Below, piece by piece: positions 16,044 to 23,082 of a DNA stretch of 32,069 bases. Every line of letters begins with the position of its first letter. Position 1 is the first letter of the stretch. The translations under genes and the position numbers were made by a program. Origin of the DNA: Lentisphaerota bacterium (GTDB lineage: Bacteria > Verrucomicrobiota > Kiritimatiellia > PWTM01); the NCBI GenBank assembly GCA_016873715.1, contig VGWF01000052.1, positions 1 to 32,069 on the forward strand, in the 5' to 3' direction. A model generated the notes under the pieces. That model did no database searches, was not told the DNA's origin, and was given only the letters and a program-made list of their open reading frames with translations.

Positions 16044-17077
16044 GCGCGCCCTCCCCGAGCCCCGCTCCTCCGGCCGGCCCGCGCATGCTGGCGCTGGCGG
16101 CGGGCGCCGCCGCCCTGCTCGACGCGGACGCCGCGGACGGCCTCCGCCGCTTCCTCCGCGGGTGCCGCACGGCGGACGGCGCCTTCCGCGGCCGCACCGC
16201 GGCATCGGACCTCTACTACACCTCCTTCGGCCTGGCCCTCGCCCGCCTCTTCGGCGAGACCCCGGACGCCCGCGAGGCCGCGTGGCTCCGCGGGTTCGGC
16301 GACGGCGCGGGGCTCGACCTCGTCCACTTCGCGTCGCTCGTCCGCTGCCTCGCGCTCGCCGACGCCCTGCCCGACCCCGCCGCATGGCGCAGGCGGCTGG
16401 CCGGCTTCCGCCTCCCCGACGGGTCGTGGGCCGCCTCGCGCGGCGGCCCGTCCGGCGGCCCCTACGCCGCGTTCCTGGCGCTCCTCGCGATGGAGGACCT
16501 CGGCGGCGCGGACGACCCCGACGCAACGGCCCGGTCCGTCCTCGCCTGCCGGTCGCCCGACGGCGGCTTCCGCGGCGCCCCTTCGAACCCCGCTTCCGCG
16601 CCGAGGGTGGGGCCGGGCGGCTCGCCCGGCCGCGCGCAGGATTCAGAGGGCATCTCCCCACCTGCCGATCAGGCTCTGGACGCCCCTCCCCTCGGCGGGG
16701 CGAGCCGCCCCGCCCTACCCATCGTCTCCGCGGGGGCCACGTCCGTCACCGCCGCGGCGGTCGTCGTTCTCTCCGCTGCAGGACGCGCCGCGCCACGGGA
16801 AATCCTGGATTGGCTGCTCGCCCGGCGCGATCCGCGCGGCGGATGGCTCGGGGGCGCGGACGCGCCCGCGCCGGACCTGCTCTCGACCGCGGTCGCCCTC
16901 GCCGCGCTTCGCATCGCCGGCCGGACGGCGCCCGACCCCGTCGAGCCGGACGTCGACTTCATCGAGCGCCACATGCGCCCCGGGGGCGGTTTCGCGGGAC
17001 ACCCCGCCGACCCGGTCGCGGACGTCGAGTACACCTGGTACGCCCTCCTCGCCCTCGGCGCGATCTTCGCCGCGTAG
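16040..17077 (+). CDS. Prenyltransferase/squalene-cyclase beta-subunit-like repeat protein
   Basis: The 345-residue product consists of alpha-alpha barrel repeats of the prenyltransferase beta-subunit/terpene-cyclase type: LPDGSWAASRGGPSGGPYAAFLALLAMEDLG, SPDGGFRG...SVTAAAVVVL, RGGWLGG...LLSTAVALAALR and GGGFAGHPADPVADVEYTWYALLALG. No catalytic DXDD or zinc ligands are obvious, so enzyme activity is doubtful; it may be a scaffold or binding protein. Between DGGFRG and the following helix there are about 45 extra residues rich in P, G, S and A, encoded largely by a REP-like element (16605-16720). It overlaps the EEP gene by 4 bp. Confidence 0.72.
   Translation: MSAPSPSPAPPAGPRMLALAAGAAALLDADAADGLRRFLRGCRTADGAFRGRTAASDLYYTSFGLALARLFGETPDAREAAWLRGFGDGAGLDLVHFASLVRCLALADALPDPAAWRRRLAGFRLPDGSWAASRGGPSGGPYAAFLALLAMEDLGGADDPDATARSVLACRSPDGGFRGAPSNPASAPRVGPGGSPGRAQDSEGISPPADQALDAPPLGGASRPALPIVSAGATSVTAAAVVVLSAAGRAAPREILDWLLARRDPRGGWLGGADAPAPDLLSTAVALAALRIAGRTAPDPVEPDVDFIERHMRPGGGFAGHPADPVADVEYTWYALLALGAIFAA
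16605..16720 (+). repeat. REP-like hairpin pair inserted in a coding region
   Basis: Two 27-bp ends (16605-16631 and 16694-16720) are inverted copies with 24 of 27 matches. Each end is itself a hairpin: GGCCGGGCG-GCT-CGCCCGGCC and GGCGGGGCG-AGC-CGCCCCGCC. Loops GCT and AGC are complementary, and the stem differences (C to G opposite G to C) are compensatory. No target-site duplication is obvious. The reading frame of the host gene stays open through it. Confidence 0.75.
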
Positions 17078-17109
17078 CAGACGAGGGGCGGGGGACGGGA
17101 CGCGGGAAC

Positions 17110-17197
17110 GAGTGTCGAGTGGCCGGTGTCGAGTGTCGCAACCCGCACATTGGGTTTTTGGTATTGGATGTTGGATGTTGGATGTTGGATGTTGAAT
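17110..17197 (+). repeat. Two short heptamer arrays upstream of the GH105 gene
   Basis: GAGTGTC, GAGTGGC, CGGTGTC and GAGTGTC (17110-17137) are followed, after about 25 bp, by ATTGGAT, GTTGGAT three times and GTTGAAT (17163-17197). The final unit supplies the GTTGAA -35 box of the next promoter. Confidence 0.8.
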
Positions 17198-17219
17198 CCG
17201 CCCCGCCATCGGCCATACT
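17191..17219 (+). promoter_or_regulatory. Candidate promoter of the GH105-kduI-kduD locus
   Basis: GTTGAA (17191-17196), 17 bp, then CATACT (17214-17219). The predicted start, near 17226, coincides with an in-frame ATG at 17226; the better start with a ribosome site is at 17247. Confidence 0.4.
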
Positions 17220-17246
17220 TGGCGGATGCAATCGAAGGAGTTCCCG

Positions 17247-19241
17247 ATGCACAGGTCCCTCGCGTTTGCCGGAATGGTGTGCGCAATGTCCGTCGCGGTC
17301 GCGGCCCGGGCGGCGGCCGTGTCCGCCGCGGTCGAGAAGGATGCCGTCCTCGCCGCGATGACCACGGTGGCCGACTGGCAGCACGATTCGCCGTCGAAGC
17401 ACGCCCCGACCGACTGGACCAAGGGCGCCCTCTTCGCGGGCATGATGGAGCTGGCCCGCATGGCGCCGTCGCCGAAGTACCACGACGCGATGCTCGCGAT
17501 GGGCCAGTCCACGGAATGGAAGCTCGGGCGCCGCACCTACCACGCCGACGACCACTGCGTCGGCCAGACCTACTGCGAGCTGTTCCTTGCGCACCGCAAC
17601 CCCGCGATGATCGCGCCGATGCGCGAGCAGTTCGACTTCCTGATGGCCAACCCGAAGGACGACAACCTCGGCTTCAAGCAGAAGGGCGCCACCGACCGCT
17701 GGTCCTGGTGCGACTCGCTCTTCATGGCGCCGCCCGCCTGGGTGCGCCTCTCTGTCGCCACCGGCGAACGCAAGTACCTCGACCACGCCAACCGCCTCTG
17801 GTGGGTCACATCCGACTACCTGTACGACAAGGAGGAGCATCTCTACTTTCGCGACGACAACTTCTTCGGAAAGAAGGAGGCCAACGGCCGAAAGGTCTTC
17901 TGGAGCCGAGGCAACGGGTGGGTCATGGGCGGACTGGTCCGCGTCATCTCCCTTCTTCCGAAGGACTACCCCGACCGCGCGAAGTACGTGCAGCAGTTCA
18001 AGGAGATGGCGGCGGCGGTGCTCAAGGCGCAGCAGCCCGACGGCCTGTGGCGGTCGAGCCTGCTCGACCCCGACTCCTACCCGCTCAAGGAGACCAGCGG
18101 CACCGGCTTCTTCACCTACGCGCTCGCGTGGGGCGTCAACGAGGGCCTGCTCGACCGCGCCGTCTTCGAGCCCGCCGCCCGCAAGGGATGGGCCGGCCTC
18201 GTCGGCTGCATCCGCGACGACGGCAAGCTCGCCCACGTCCAGCCGATCGGCGCCGACCCGAGGAAGTTCGATGCCGAGCTGAGCGAGGTCTACGGCGTCG
18301 GCGCGTTCCTGCTCGCCGGCAGCGAGATGTTCCGGATCGCCGGCGGCGTGAAGCCGGCGATCGACGCCAAGCCCGCCGGCGCCGCGGCGCCGGGCGCGAA
18401 GCTGCCCCTGCCCGCCATGATCCCCGGCGGCCCGCCGAAGGGCAGCGCCGGCGCGATGACCGGCGAGGGCCGCGCGTTCGGCCGGCACGTGCCCGAACGC
18501 AAGGACGACTTCGCGTGGGAGAACGACCGCATCGTCTTCCGGATGTACGGCCCGGCGCTGGAGGCGACCGGCGAGATCAGCAGCGGCATCGACGTCTGGG
18601 TCAAGAACGTCCGGAAGCCGGTCATCGACGACTGGTTCAAGGGCGGCGACTACCACAAGGACCACGGCGAGGGCGGCGACTTCTACAAGGTCGGCCCGAC
18701 CTGCGGCTGCGGCGGGATCGCGATCCGCGACGGCGCGGCGCTGCATTACTCGAAGAACTGGACGAAGCACCGCGTGATCGAGAACGGCCCCGACAAGGTC
18801 GTCTTCGAACTCGAGTACGCGCCGTGGAAGGCCGGCGGACGGACGGTCCGCGAGACCAAGCGCATCTGCCTCGAGAAGGGCTCGAACCTGAACCGCATCG
18901 AAAGCCGCTTCGAGGTCGAACCGGCCGGCGACCTGCCCGTCGCGATCGGCATCGTCGAGCGGCCCGGCGAGGGGAAGGCGCTGATGGACAAGGCCGCCGG
19001 CGTGCTCACCTACGGCGAGCCCGAGGCGAAGCCCAACGGCCGCATCCTCTGCGCGGTCGTCGCGAACCCGGCGCAGATCACCGACATCGTCCGCGCCACC
19101 GGCCACCACCTGGTCCACGTGACCGTGAAGCCGGGCGAGCCGCTCGTCTACTACGCCGGCGCCGGCTGGTCGAAGGGCGATTTCCCGACGATCAAGTCGT
19201 GGGAGACGTACGTGCAGGAGTTCGCGAAGAAGGCGTTTTGA
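17247..19241 (+). CDS. GH105 unsaturated rhamnogalacturonyl hydrolase-like protein fused to a DUF4861-like domain
   Basis: I chose the ATG at 17247 because AAGGAG lies 6 nt upstream and a signal peptide (MHRSLAFAGMVCAMSVAVAARA) follows directly; an ATG at 17226 would add 7 residues. The 664-residue product has an N-terminal GH88/GH105 alpha/alpha barrel to about 385 (DWTKGALFAGMMELA, YHADDHCVGQTY, WSWCDSLFMAPPAW with candidate acid Asp156, SRGNGWVMGGLVRV, GTGFFTYALAWGVN), then a C-terminal all-beta region from about 410 beginning FGRHVPERKDDFAWENDR, which resembles DUF4861. GH105 enzymes remove 4,5-unsaturated uronic acid from oligosaccharides made by polysaccharide lyases. kduI and kduD just downstream handle the released sugar, so this starts a polyuronide-use operon in the periplasm. 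Confidence 0.88.
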   Translation: MHRSLAFAGMVCAMSVAVAARAAAVSAAVEKDAVLAAMTTVADWQHDSPSKHAPTDWTKGALFAGMMELARMAPSPKYHDAMLAMGQSTEWKLGRRTYHADDHCVGQTYCELFLAHRNPAMIAPMREQFDFLMANPKDDNLGFKQKGATDRWSWCDSLFMAPPAWVRLSVATGERKYLDHANRLWWVTSDYLYDKEEHLYFRDDNFFGKKEANGRKVFWSRGNGWVMGGLVRVISLLPKDYPDRAKYVQQFKEMAAAVLKAQQPDGLWRSSLLDPDSYPLKETSGTGFFTYALAWGVNEGLLDRAVFEPAARKGWAGLVGCIRDDGKLAHVQPIGADPRKFDAELSEVYGVGAFLLAGSEMFRIAGGVKPAIDAKPAGAAAPGAKLPLPAMIPGGPPKGSAGAMTGEGRAFGRHVPERKDDFAWENDRIVFRMYGPALEATGEISSGIDVWVKNVRKPVIDDWFKGGDYHKDHGEGGDFYKVGPTCGCGGIAIRDGAALHYSKNWTKHRVIENGPDKVVFELEYAPWKAGGRTVRETKRICLEKGSNLNRIESRFEVEPAGDLPVAIGIVERPGEGKALMDKAAGVLTYGEPEAKPNGRILCAVVANPAQITDIVRATGHHLVHVTVKPGEPLVYYAGAGWSKGDFPTIKSWETYVQEFAKKAF

Positions 19242-19242
19242 C

Positions 19243-20073
19243 ATGAAGACCATCCGCGCCGCCGACGACATCCGCTACCGCCGCATGACCACCGACGAGA
19301 TGCGGGGGCATTTCCTGATTCCCGGCCTTTTCCGCCCGGGCGCGGCGGAGCTGGTCTACACGGACGTCGACCGCGCGGTCGTCGGCGGACTCGTTCCGAC
19401 CACCGCCCCGCTTCGGCTCGAGGGCGGGCGCGAGATGGCCTGCACCCACTTCTGCGACCGGCGCGAGGCGGGCGTGCTGAACCTCGGCGCGCCGGGGACC
19501 GTCACCGTGGACGGCCGCGCCTTCCGCATGGCGCCTCGCGAGTGCCTCTACATCGGCCGCGGCAGCCGCGAGATCGTCTTCGCGAGCGACGGCCCCGCCG
19601 CCCCGGCGCAGTTCTACCTGCTCTCCTACCCCGCCCACGCCGCGCATCCGACGGCGCACGCCGGCATCGACAAGGCCAACCGCGTCGAACTGGGATCGGC
19701 GAAGGACGCCAACCGCCGCACGATCTTCCAGTTCATCCACGAGAAGGGCATCCCGAGCTGCCAGCTCGTCATGGGCTTCACGGAACTCCACGAGGGCAGC
19801 GTGTGGAACACCTACCCGCCCCACACCCACGACCGGCGCACCGAGGTCTACTGCTATTTCGACCTGCCCGCCGGCGGCGCGGTGCTGCACCTCTTCGGCC
19901 GGCCCGAGGAGACGCGCCACCTCGTCGTGCGCGAGAAGGACGCCGTCCTCTCCCCGCCCTGGTCCATCCACTCCGGCGTCGGCACCGGCGCCTACCGCTT
20001 CGCCTGGGGCATGGGCGGCGAGAACCAGGTGTTCGACGACATGGACAAGGTGGGAGACGGAACCTTGAAGTGA
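19243..20073 (+). CDS. kduI: 5-dehydro-4-deoxy-D-glucuronate isomerase
   Basis: KduI isomerises 5-keto-4-deoxyuronate (DKI) to 3-deoxy-D-glycero-2,5-hexodiulosonate (DKII) in uronate breakdown, in the cytosol. The 276 residues match the usual length. The cupin zinc site is visible: PPHTHDRRTEVYCYFD gives His194, His196 and Glu201, and WSIHSGVG gives His243; the ending AYRFAWGMGGENQVFDDMD is conserved. The ATG lies 1 bp after the GH105 stop, so the genes are probably co-translated. Its partner kduD is 614 bp away, separated by an inserted four-helix-bundle gene and two arrays. Confidence 0.96.
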   Translation: MKTIRAADDIRYRRMTTDEMRGHFLIPGLFRPGAAELVYTDVDRAVVGGLVPTTAPLRLEGGREMACTHFCDRREAGVLNLGAPGTVTVDGRAFRMAPRECLYIGRGSREIVFASDGPAAPAQFYLLSYPAHAAHPTAHAGIDKANRVELGSAKDANRRTIFQFIHEKGIPSCQLVMGFTELHEGSVWNTYPPHTHDRRTEVYCYFDLPAGGAVLHLFGRPEETRHLVVREKDAVLSPPWSIHSGVGTGAYRFAWGMGGENQVFDDMDKVGDGTLK

Positions 20074-20160
20074 ACGCCGAACACCGAACATCGAACACCG
20101 AACGGGGAGCGGCGGAGTCAACATCCAACCTCCAACGTCCAACAACCAACATCCAACAGC
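20074..20160 (-). repeat. Heptamer array in reverse orientation, left of the four-helix-bundle gene
   Basis: ACGCCGA, ACACCGA, ACATCGA, ACACCGA (from 20074), a non-repeat spacer, then CAACATC, CAACCTC, CAACGTC, CAACAAC, CAACATC and CAACAGC (20119-20160). Read on the minus strand this is a GTTGGNT block followed by a GTTCGNT block, the same order as at 15231 and 22918. It starts right after the kduI stop and ends 1 bp before the next gene's start codon. Confidence 0.85.
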
Positions 20161-20161
20161 C

Positions 20162-20575
20162 TTGAAGGCGGTGTTTGATCTGGGCGAGCGGCTCTTGAAC
20201 TATGGAGCCGCGGTCATCCGCGTCTGCAATCAGGTGCGTCCTTCCCGGGCAGGCCAGCACGTCGCAGATCAGCTGCTGCGTGCCGGGACGTCGCCGCTCT
20301 TCAATCATGGGGAGGCCGACGCAGCCGAATCGCCGGCTGACTTCGTTCACAAGATGTCGATCTGCCTGAAGGAACTCCGCGAGTCCCGCCGCGCACTTCA
20401 ACTCATCCGGCGCGTCCCACTGGTCGACAAGTTCGAGCCGGTCGACGATCTCCTTTCCGAGACCGAGGAGTTGATCCGCATCTTCTTCACGAGTATCCGC
20501 ACGGCGAAGTCCAAGGTCCTTCGGGAACCCGGCGCAGACTACGTCACGCCGCCGGACACCGGAGGCTCCGATTGA
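20162..20575 (+). CDS. Four-helix bundle protein (23S rRNA-intervening-sequence / S23 family)
   Basis: The TTG at 20162 gives 137 residues; a GTG at 20171 is an alternative and neither has a good ribosome site. The FDLGERLLNYGAAVIRVCNQV opening, HVADQLLRAGTSPLFNHGEADAAESPADFVHKM and LKELRESRRALQLI match the small four-helix-bundle family first described from 23S rRNA intervening sequences, to which the Avd accessory protein of diversity-generating retroelements is related. Such proteins form pentameric basic barrels and are thought to bind nucleic acid; the function is unknown. It interrupts kduI and kduD, is flanked by heptamer arrays in opposite orientation and looks less GC-rich than its neighbours, which suggests a mobile cassette. 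Confidence 0.85.
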   Translation: MKAVFDLGERLLNYGAAVIRVCNQVRPSRAGQHVADQLLRAGTSPLFNHGEADAAESPADFVHKMSICLKELRESRRALQLIRRVPLVDKFEPVDDLLSETEELIRIFFTSIRTAKSKVLREPGADYVTPPDTGGSD

Positions 20576-20609
20576 ATCCGTCCTTGGGCTGGCGTTCGAT
20601 GGCTGCATC

Positions 20610-20679
20610 GTTGGATGTTGGGTGTTGAATGCTCGGTGTTGGATGGTGGATGTTGGCTGTTGGATATTGGATGTTGAAA
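20610..20679 (+). repeat. Heptamer array in forward orientation, right of the four-helix-bundle gene
   Basis: Ten contiguous units: GTTGGAT, GTTGGGT, GTTGAAT, GCTCGGT, GTTGGAT, GGTGGAT, GTTGGCT, GTTGGAT, ATTGGAT, GTTGAAA. The last unit plus the next GGA forms the AAAGGA ribosome site of kduD. Confidence 0.88.
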
Positions 20680-20687
20680 GGAAACCA

Positions 20688-21460
20688 ATGATTCTGGAGC
20701 AGTTCTCTCTGGGCAAGCGCGTGGCCCTGGTCACCGGCGCCGGCCGCGGTCTCGGGCAGGGCATGGCGCTCGCACTCGCCGAGGCGGGGGCCGACGTGGC
20801 GGCGGTGGATGTGATCGACTGCGCCGACACCGCGGCGGCCCCGCGGCGCAGATCCGCGCGATGGGCCGGCGGTGCGAACCGATCGCGGCGGACCTGACCG
20901 CGCCGGGCGCGCCGGCGAAGGCCGTCGAGACCGCGGTCGCCGCCCTCGGCCGGCTCGATATCCTCGTCAACAACGCCGGGATCATCCGCCGGACCGACTT
21001 CCTCGACTTCTCCGAGAAGGACTGGGACGACGTGATGAACCTCAACATCCGCGCGGTCTTCCTGCTCAGCCAGGCCGCCGCGCGGCAGATGGTGAAGCAG
21101 GGCGGCGGCGGCAAGATCGTCAGCGTCGCCTCGATGCTCTCGTTCCAGGGCGGCATCCGCGTGCCGTCCTACACCGCGTCGAAGAGCGGCGTGATGGGCC
21201 TGACCCGCCTGATGGCCTGCGAGCTGGGGCCGAAGGGCATCCAGTGCAACGCGATCGCGCCGGGCTACATGGCGACCGACAACACCGTCGCGCTGCGGGC
21301 GGACGAGAAGCGCAACGCCGCGATCCTCGAGCGAATCCCGGCCGGGCGCTGGGGCACGCCGGACGACCTCAAGGGGACGGTCGTCTTCCTGGCCTCCCGG
21401 GCCTCCGACTACGTCAACGGCTACACGATCGCGGTGGACGGCGGATGGCTCGCGCGATGA
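20688..21460 (+). CDS. kduD: 2-dehydro-3-deoxy-D-gluconate 5-dehydrogenase (frameshifted in this sequence)
   Basis: KduD is a short-chain dehydrogenase that reduces DKII to 2-keto-3-deoxygluconate with NAD(P)H, the step after KduI. It has the Rossmann motif TGAGRGLGQG, NNAGIIRR, the catalytic Ser and YTASK (Tyr-x-x-x-Lys), and a C-terminus SDYVNGYTIAVDGGWLAR nearly identical to known KduD. Frame is lost near 20838-20848. Removing the 11 bases there, a near-copy of the preceding ACCGCGGCG, rejoins the frames and gives exactly 253 residues colinear with Escherichia coli KduD as I recall it. So an 11-bp insertion or assembly error is likely. AAAGGA lies 5 nt before the ATG. The stop overlaps the next ATG (ATGA). 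Confidence 0.92.
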
Positions 21461-22899
21461 CAGGGCCGCGGGCATCGTTCGAGCGGCCGGGCCGGCCGAA
21501 CGCGGGACCCGCACGCGCGTCTTTTTCCAACCCTTGGACATCCTCCTCCGCGTCCCGTCCAACCCTTGGAAGCCGTCCTTGGCGATCAGCGATTGCCGGT
21601 TGGCTATCCGCCGCCGCCTCGGCGGCGGCCGCGGCGGATTACACGGTGGTGCTCTCCGAAACGACCGCCCGCGATCCCGGCTGGGCCGCGGTCGCCGCGG
21701 CGCTGCAGGCGAAGCACGGCGGCCGGCGGATCACCTGGGGCGGTTCCGTCACGAACGCGCTGCCGGCCCTCCGCGCGGCCTTCCCGCGCCGCGCCTGCTT
21801 CGTCACGCGGCCGCAGGAGGCGACGCGCGAGTACGTCGCCCAGGTGCATCGCCTGATGCGCGCGCTCGACGACGACCCCTGGGGCGACTGCCTGGGGGGC
21901 ATCCTGACCGGCCACGACGCCTCCAACGCTCTGGCGATCGCGCAGACCGCGGCCCCGCTGACCATCCGCAAGGGCGCGGGCGGCACCTCGATCCCGCTCG
22001 GCCGCATGCCGGAGGGGATCTGGTACGACGAGGGCCGCAGGGGCCACGCGGTGGAGAAGCGCGCGGGCGGCGAGCCGCGCGACGTCGAGGCGCCGGGCGA
22101 CACGACGAGTACGCTGGTCGACCTGCTCAACGGCGGCACGGTCGACCTCTTCGTCACCTCCGGCCACGCGACGGAGCGCGACTGGCAGATCGGCTACAGC
22201 TACCGCAACGGGCACTTCCGCTCGAAGGCCGGCCGGATGCGCGGGGTCGATACCTTCGGCGGCGAGCACGAGGTCCGCTCGACGAACCCCAAGGTGTACC
22301 TGCCGGTCGGCAACTGCCTGATGGGCCACATCGACGGCCCCGACGCCATGGCGCTGGCCTGGATGAACGCGGCGGGCGTCCGCCAGATGATCGGCTACAC
22401 GGTGCCGACGTGGTTCGGCTACATGGGCTGGGGCGTGCTCGACTACTTCGTCGACCAACCCGGCCGCTTCACGCTCGCCGAAGCCTTCTTTGTTAACCAG
22501 CAGGCGCTGCTCGCGGAGCTGCAGCGGAACCCGGCGTCGAAGGGCCACCGCTTCGACCGCGACGTCGTGGCCTTCTACGGCGACCCCGGCTGGGAGGCCC
22601 GCATGGCCGACGGCCCCCGCAACTGGGAGCAGGCGCTCGATCGCGCGGGCAACCGCTTCACGTTCACGATCCGCCCGAACCTCGGCGCCGCCTCGTTCGG
22701 CGTGGCCGACGGCAACGGATCCCAGCGCGGCGGGCGCCCCTTCGTCCAACTCCTGCCCGTCCGCATCGGCCCGGCGACGGTGGTCGAGGGCGCCGACTTC
22801 GCCCCGGTCATCACGGACGACTTCCTCCTCGTCCCCCACCCCGGCGCCTGCGACACGAACCGCGCCTACCGCATCGTCTTCGACGCCGCGCCTCGCTGA
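21457..22899 (+). CDS. Exported caspase/gingipain-like (clan CD) protein, putative
   Basis: The 480-residue product has a 44-residue polar N-terminus, then a signal-peptide-like stretch ([17 protein letters not shown]) and a body I do not recognise as a named family. LFVTSGHATERDW places a His at 237 after a hydrophobic strand, and VYLPVGNCLMG places a Cys at 287 after another, with MIGYTVPTWFGYMGWGV following. This strand-HG/strand-NC order resembles the catalytic dyad of clan CD cysteine peptidases (caspases, gingipains), so a secreted peptidase is possible but unproven. It lies in the uronate locus and overlaps the kduD stop by 4 bp. No other in-frame start exists before the signal sequence, so the paired motif at 21526-21570 is translated. 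Confidence 0.55.
   Translation: MTGPRASFERPGRPNAGPARASFSNPWTSSSASRPTLGSRPWRSAIAGWLSAAASAAAAADYTVVLSETTARDPGWAAVAAALQAKHGGRRITWGGSVTNALPALRAAFPRRACFVTRPQEATREYVAQVHRLMRALDDDPWGDCLGGILTGHDASNALAIAQTAAPLTIRKGAGGTSIPLGRMPEGIWYDEGRRGHAVEKRAGGEPRDVEAPGDTTSTLVDLLNGGTVDLFVTSGHATERDWQIGYSYRNGHFRSKAGRMRGVDTFGGEHEVRSTNPKVYLPVGNCLMGHIDGPDAMALAWMNAAGVRQMIGYTVPTWFGYMGWGVLDYFVDQPGRFTLAEAFFVNQQALLAELQRNPASKGHRFDRDVVAFYGDPGWEARMADGPRNWEQALDRAGNRFTFTIRPNLGAASFGVADGNGSQRGGRPFVQLLPVRIGPATVVEGADFAPVITDDFLLVPHPGACDTNRAYRIVFDAAPR
21526..21570 (+). promoter_or_regulatory. Paired inverted-repeat motif, copy 2 (two sites 32 bp apart)
   Basis: TCCAACCCTTGGA, a palindrome of TCCAA and TTGGA around CCC, lies at 21526-21538 and 21558-21570, exactly 32 bp apart, as in the copy at 7509-7556. 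It is in the 5' coding part of an exported-protein gene, before the hydrophobic core of its signal peptide. Confidence 0.55.
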
Positions 22900-22917
22900 C
22901 CGGATTGGATGCCTGAC

Positions 22918-23021
22918 GTTGGGCGTTGGCTGTTGAGTCCTCCTGTTCGGCGTTCGGTGTCCGTCGTTCGGTGTTCGATGTTCGATGTTCGATGTTCGGT
23001 GTTCGATGTTCGGTGTTCGCT
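22918..23021 (+). repeat. Composite heptamer array upstream of the sulfatase gene
   Basis: GTTGGGC, GTTGGCT, GTTGAGT, then CCTCCT, then 11 contiguous units: GTTCGGC, GTTCGGT, GTCCGTC, GTTCGGT, GTTCGAT three times, GTTCGGT, GTTCGAT, GTTCGGT, GTTCGCT. The GTTGG block precedes the GTTCG block, as in other arrays here. Confidence 0.9.
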
Positions 23022-23082
23022 GTCCCCTTTGGGGTTTCCGCCATCCGTCCGATCGCCTACAGTCGCCCCCGGAGGCTTGCGC

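Noticed and set aside
20162-20575. Diversity-generating retroelement, because the four-helix-bundle protein resembles Avd
   Set aside because: No reverse transcriptase and no template/variable repeat pair with adenine-specific changes in the window.
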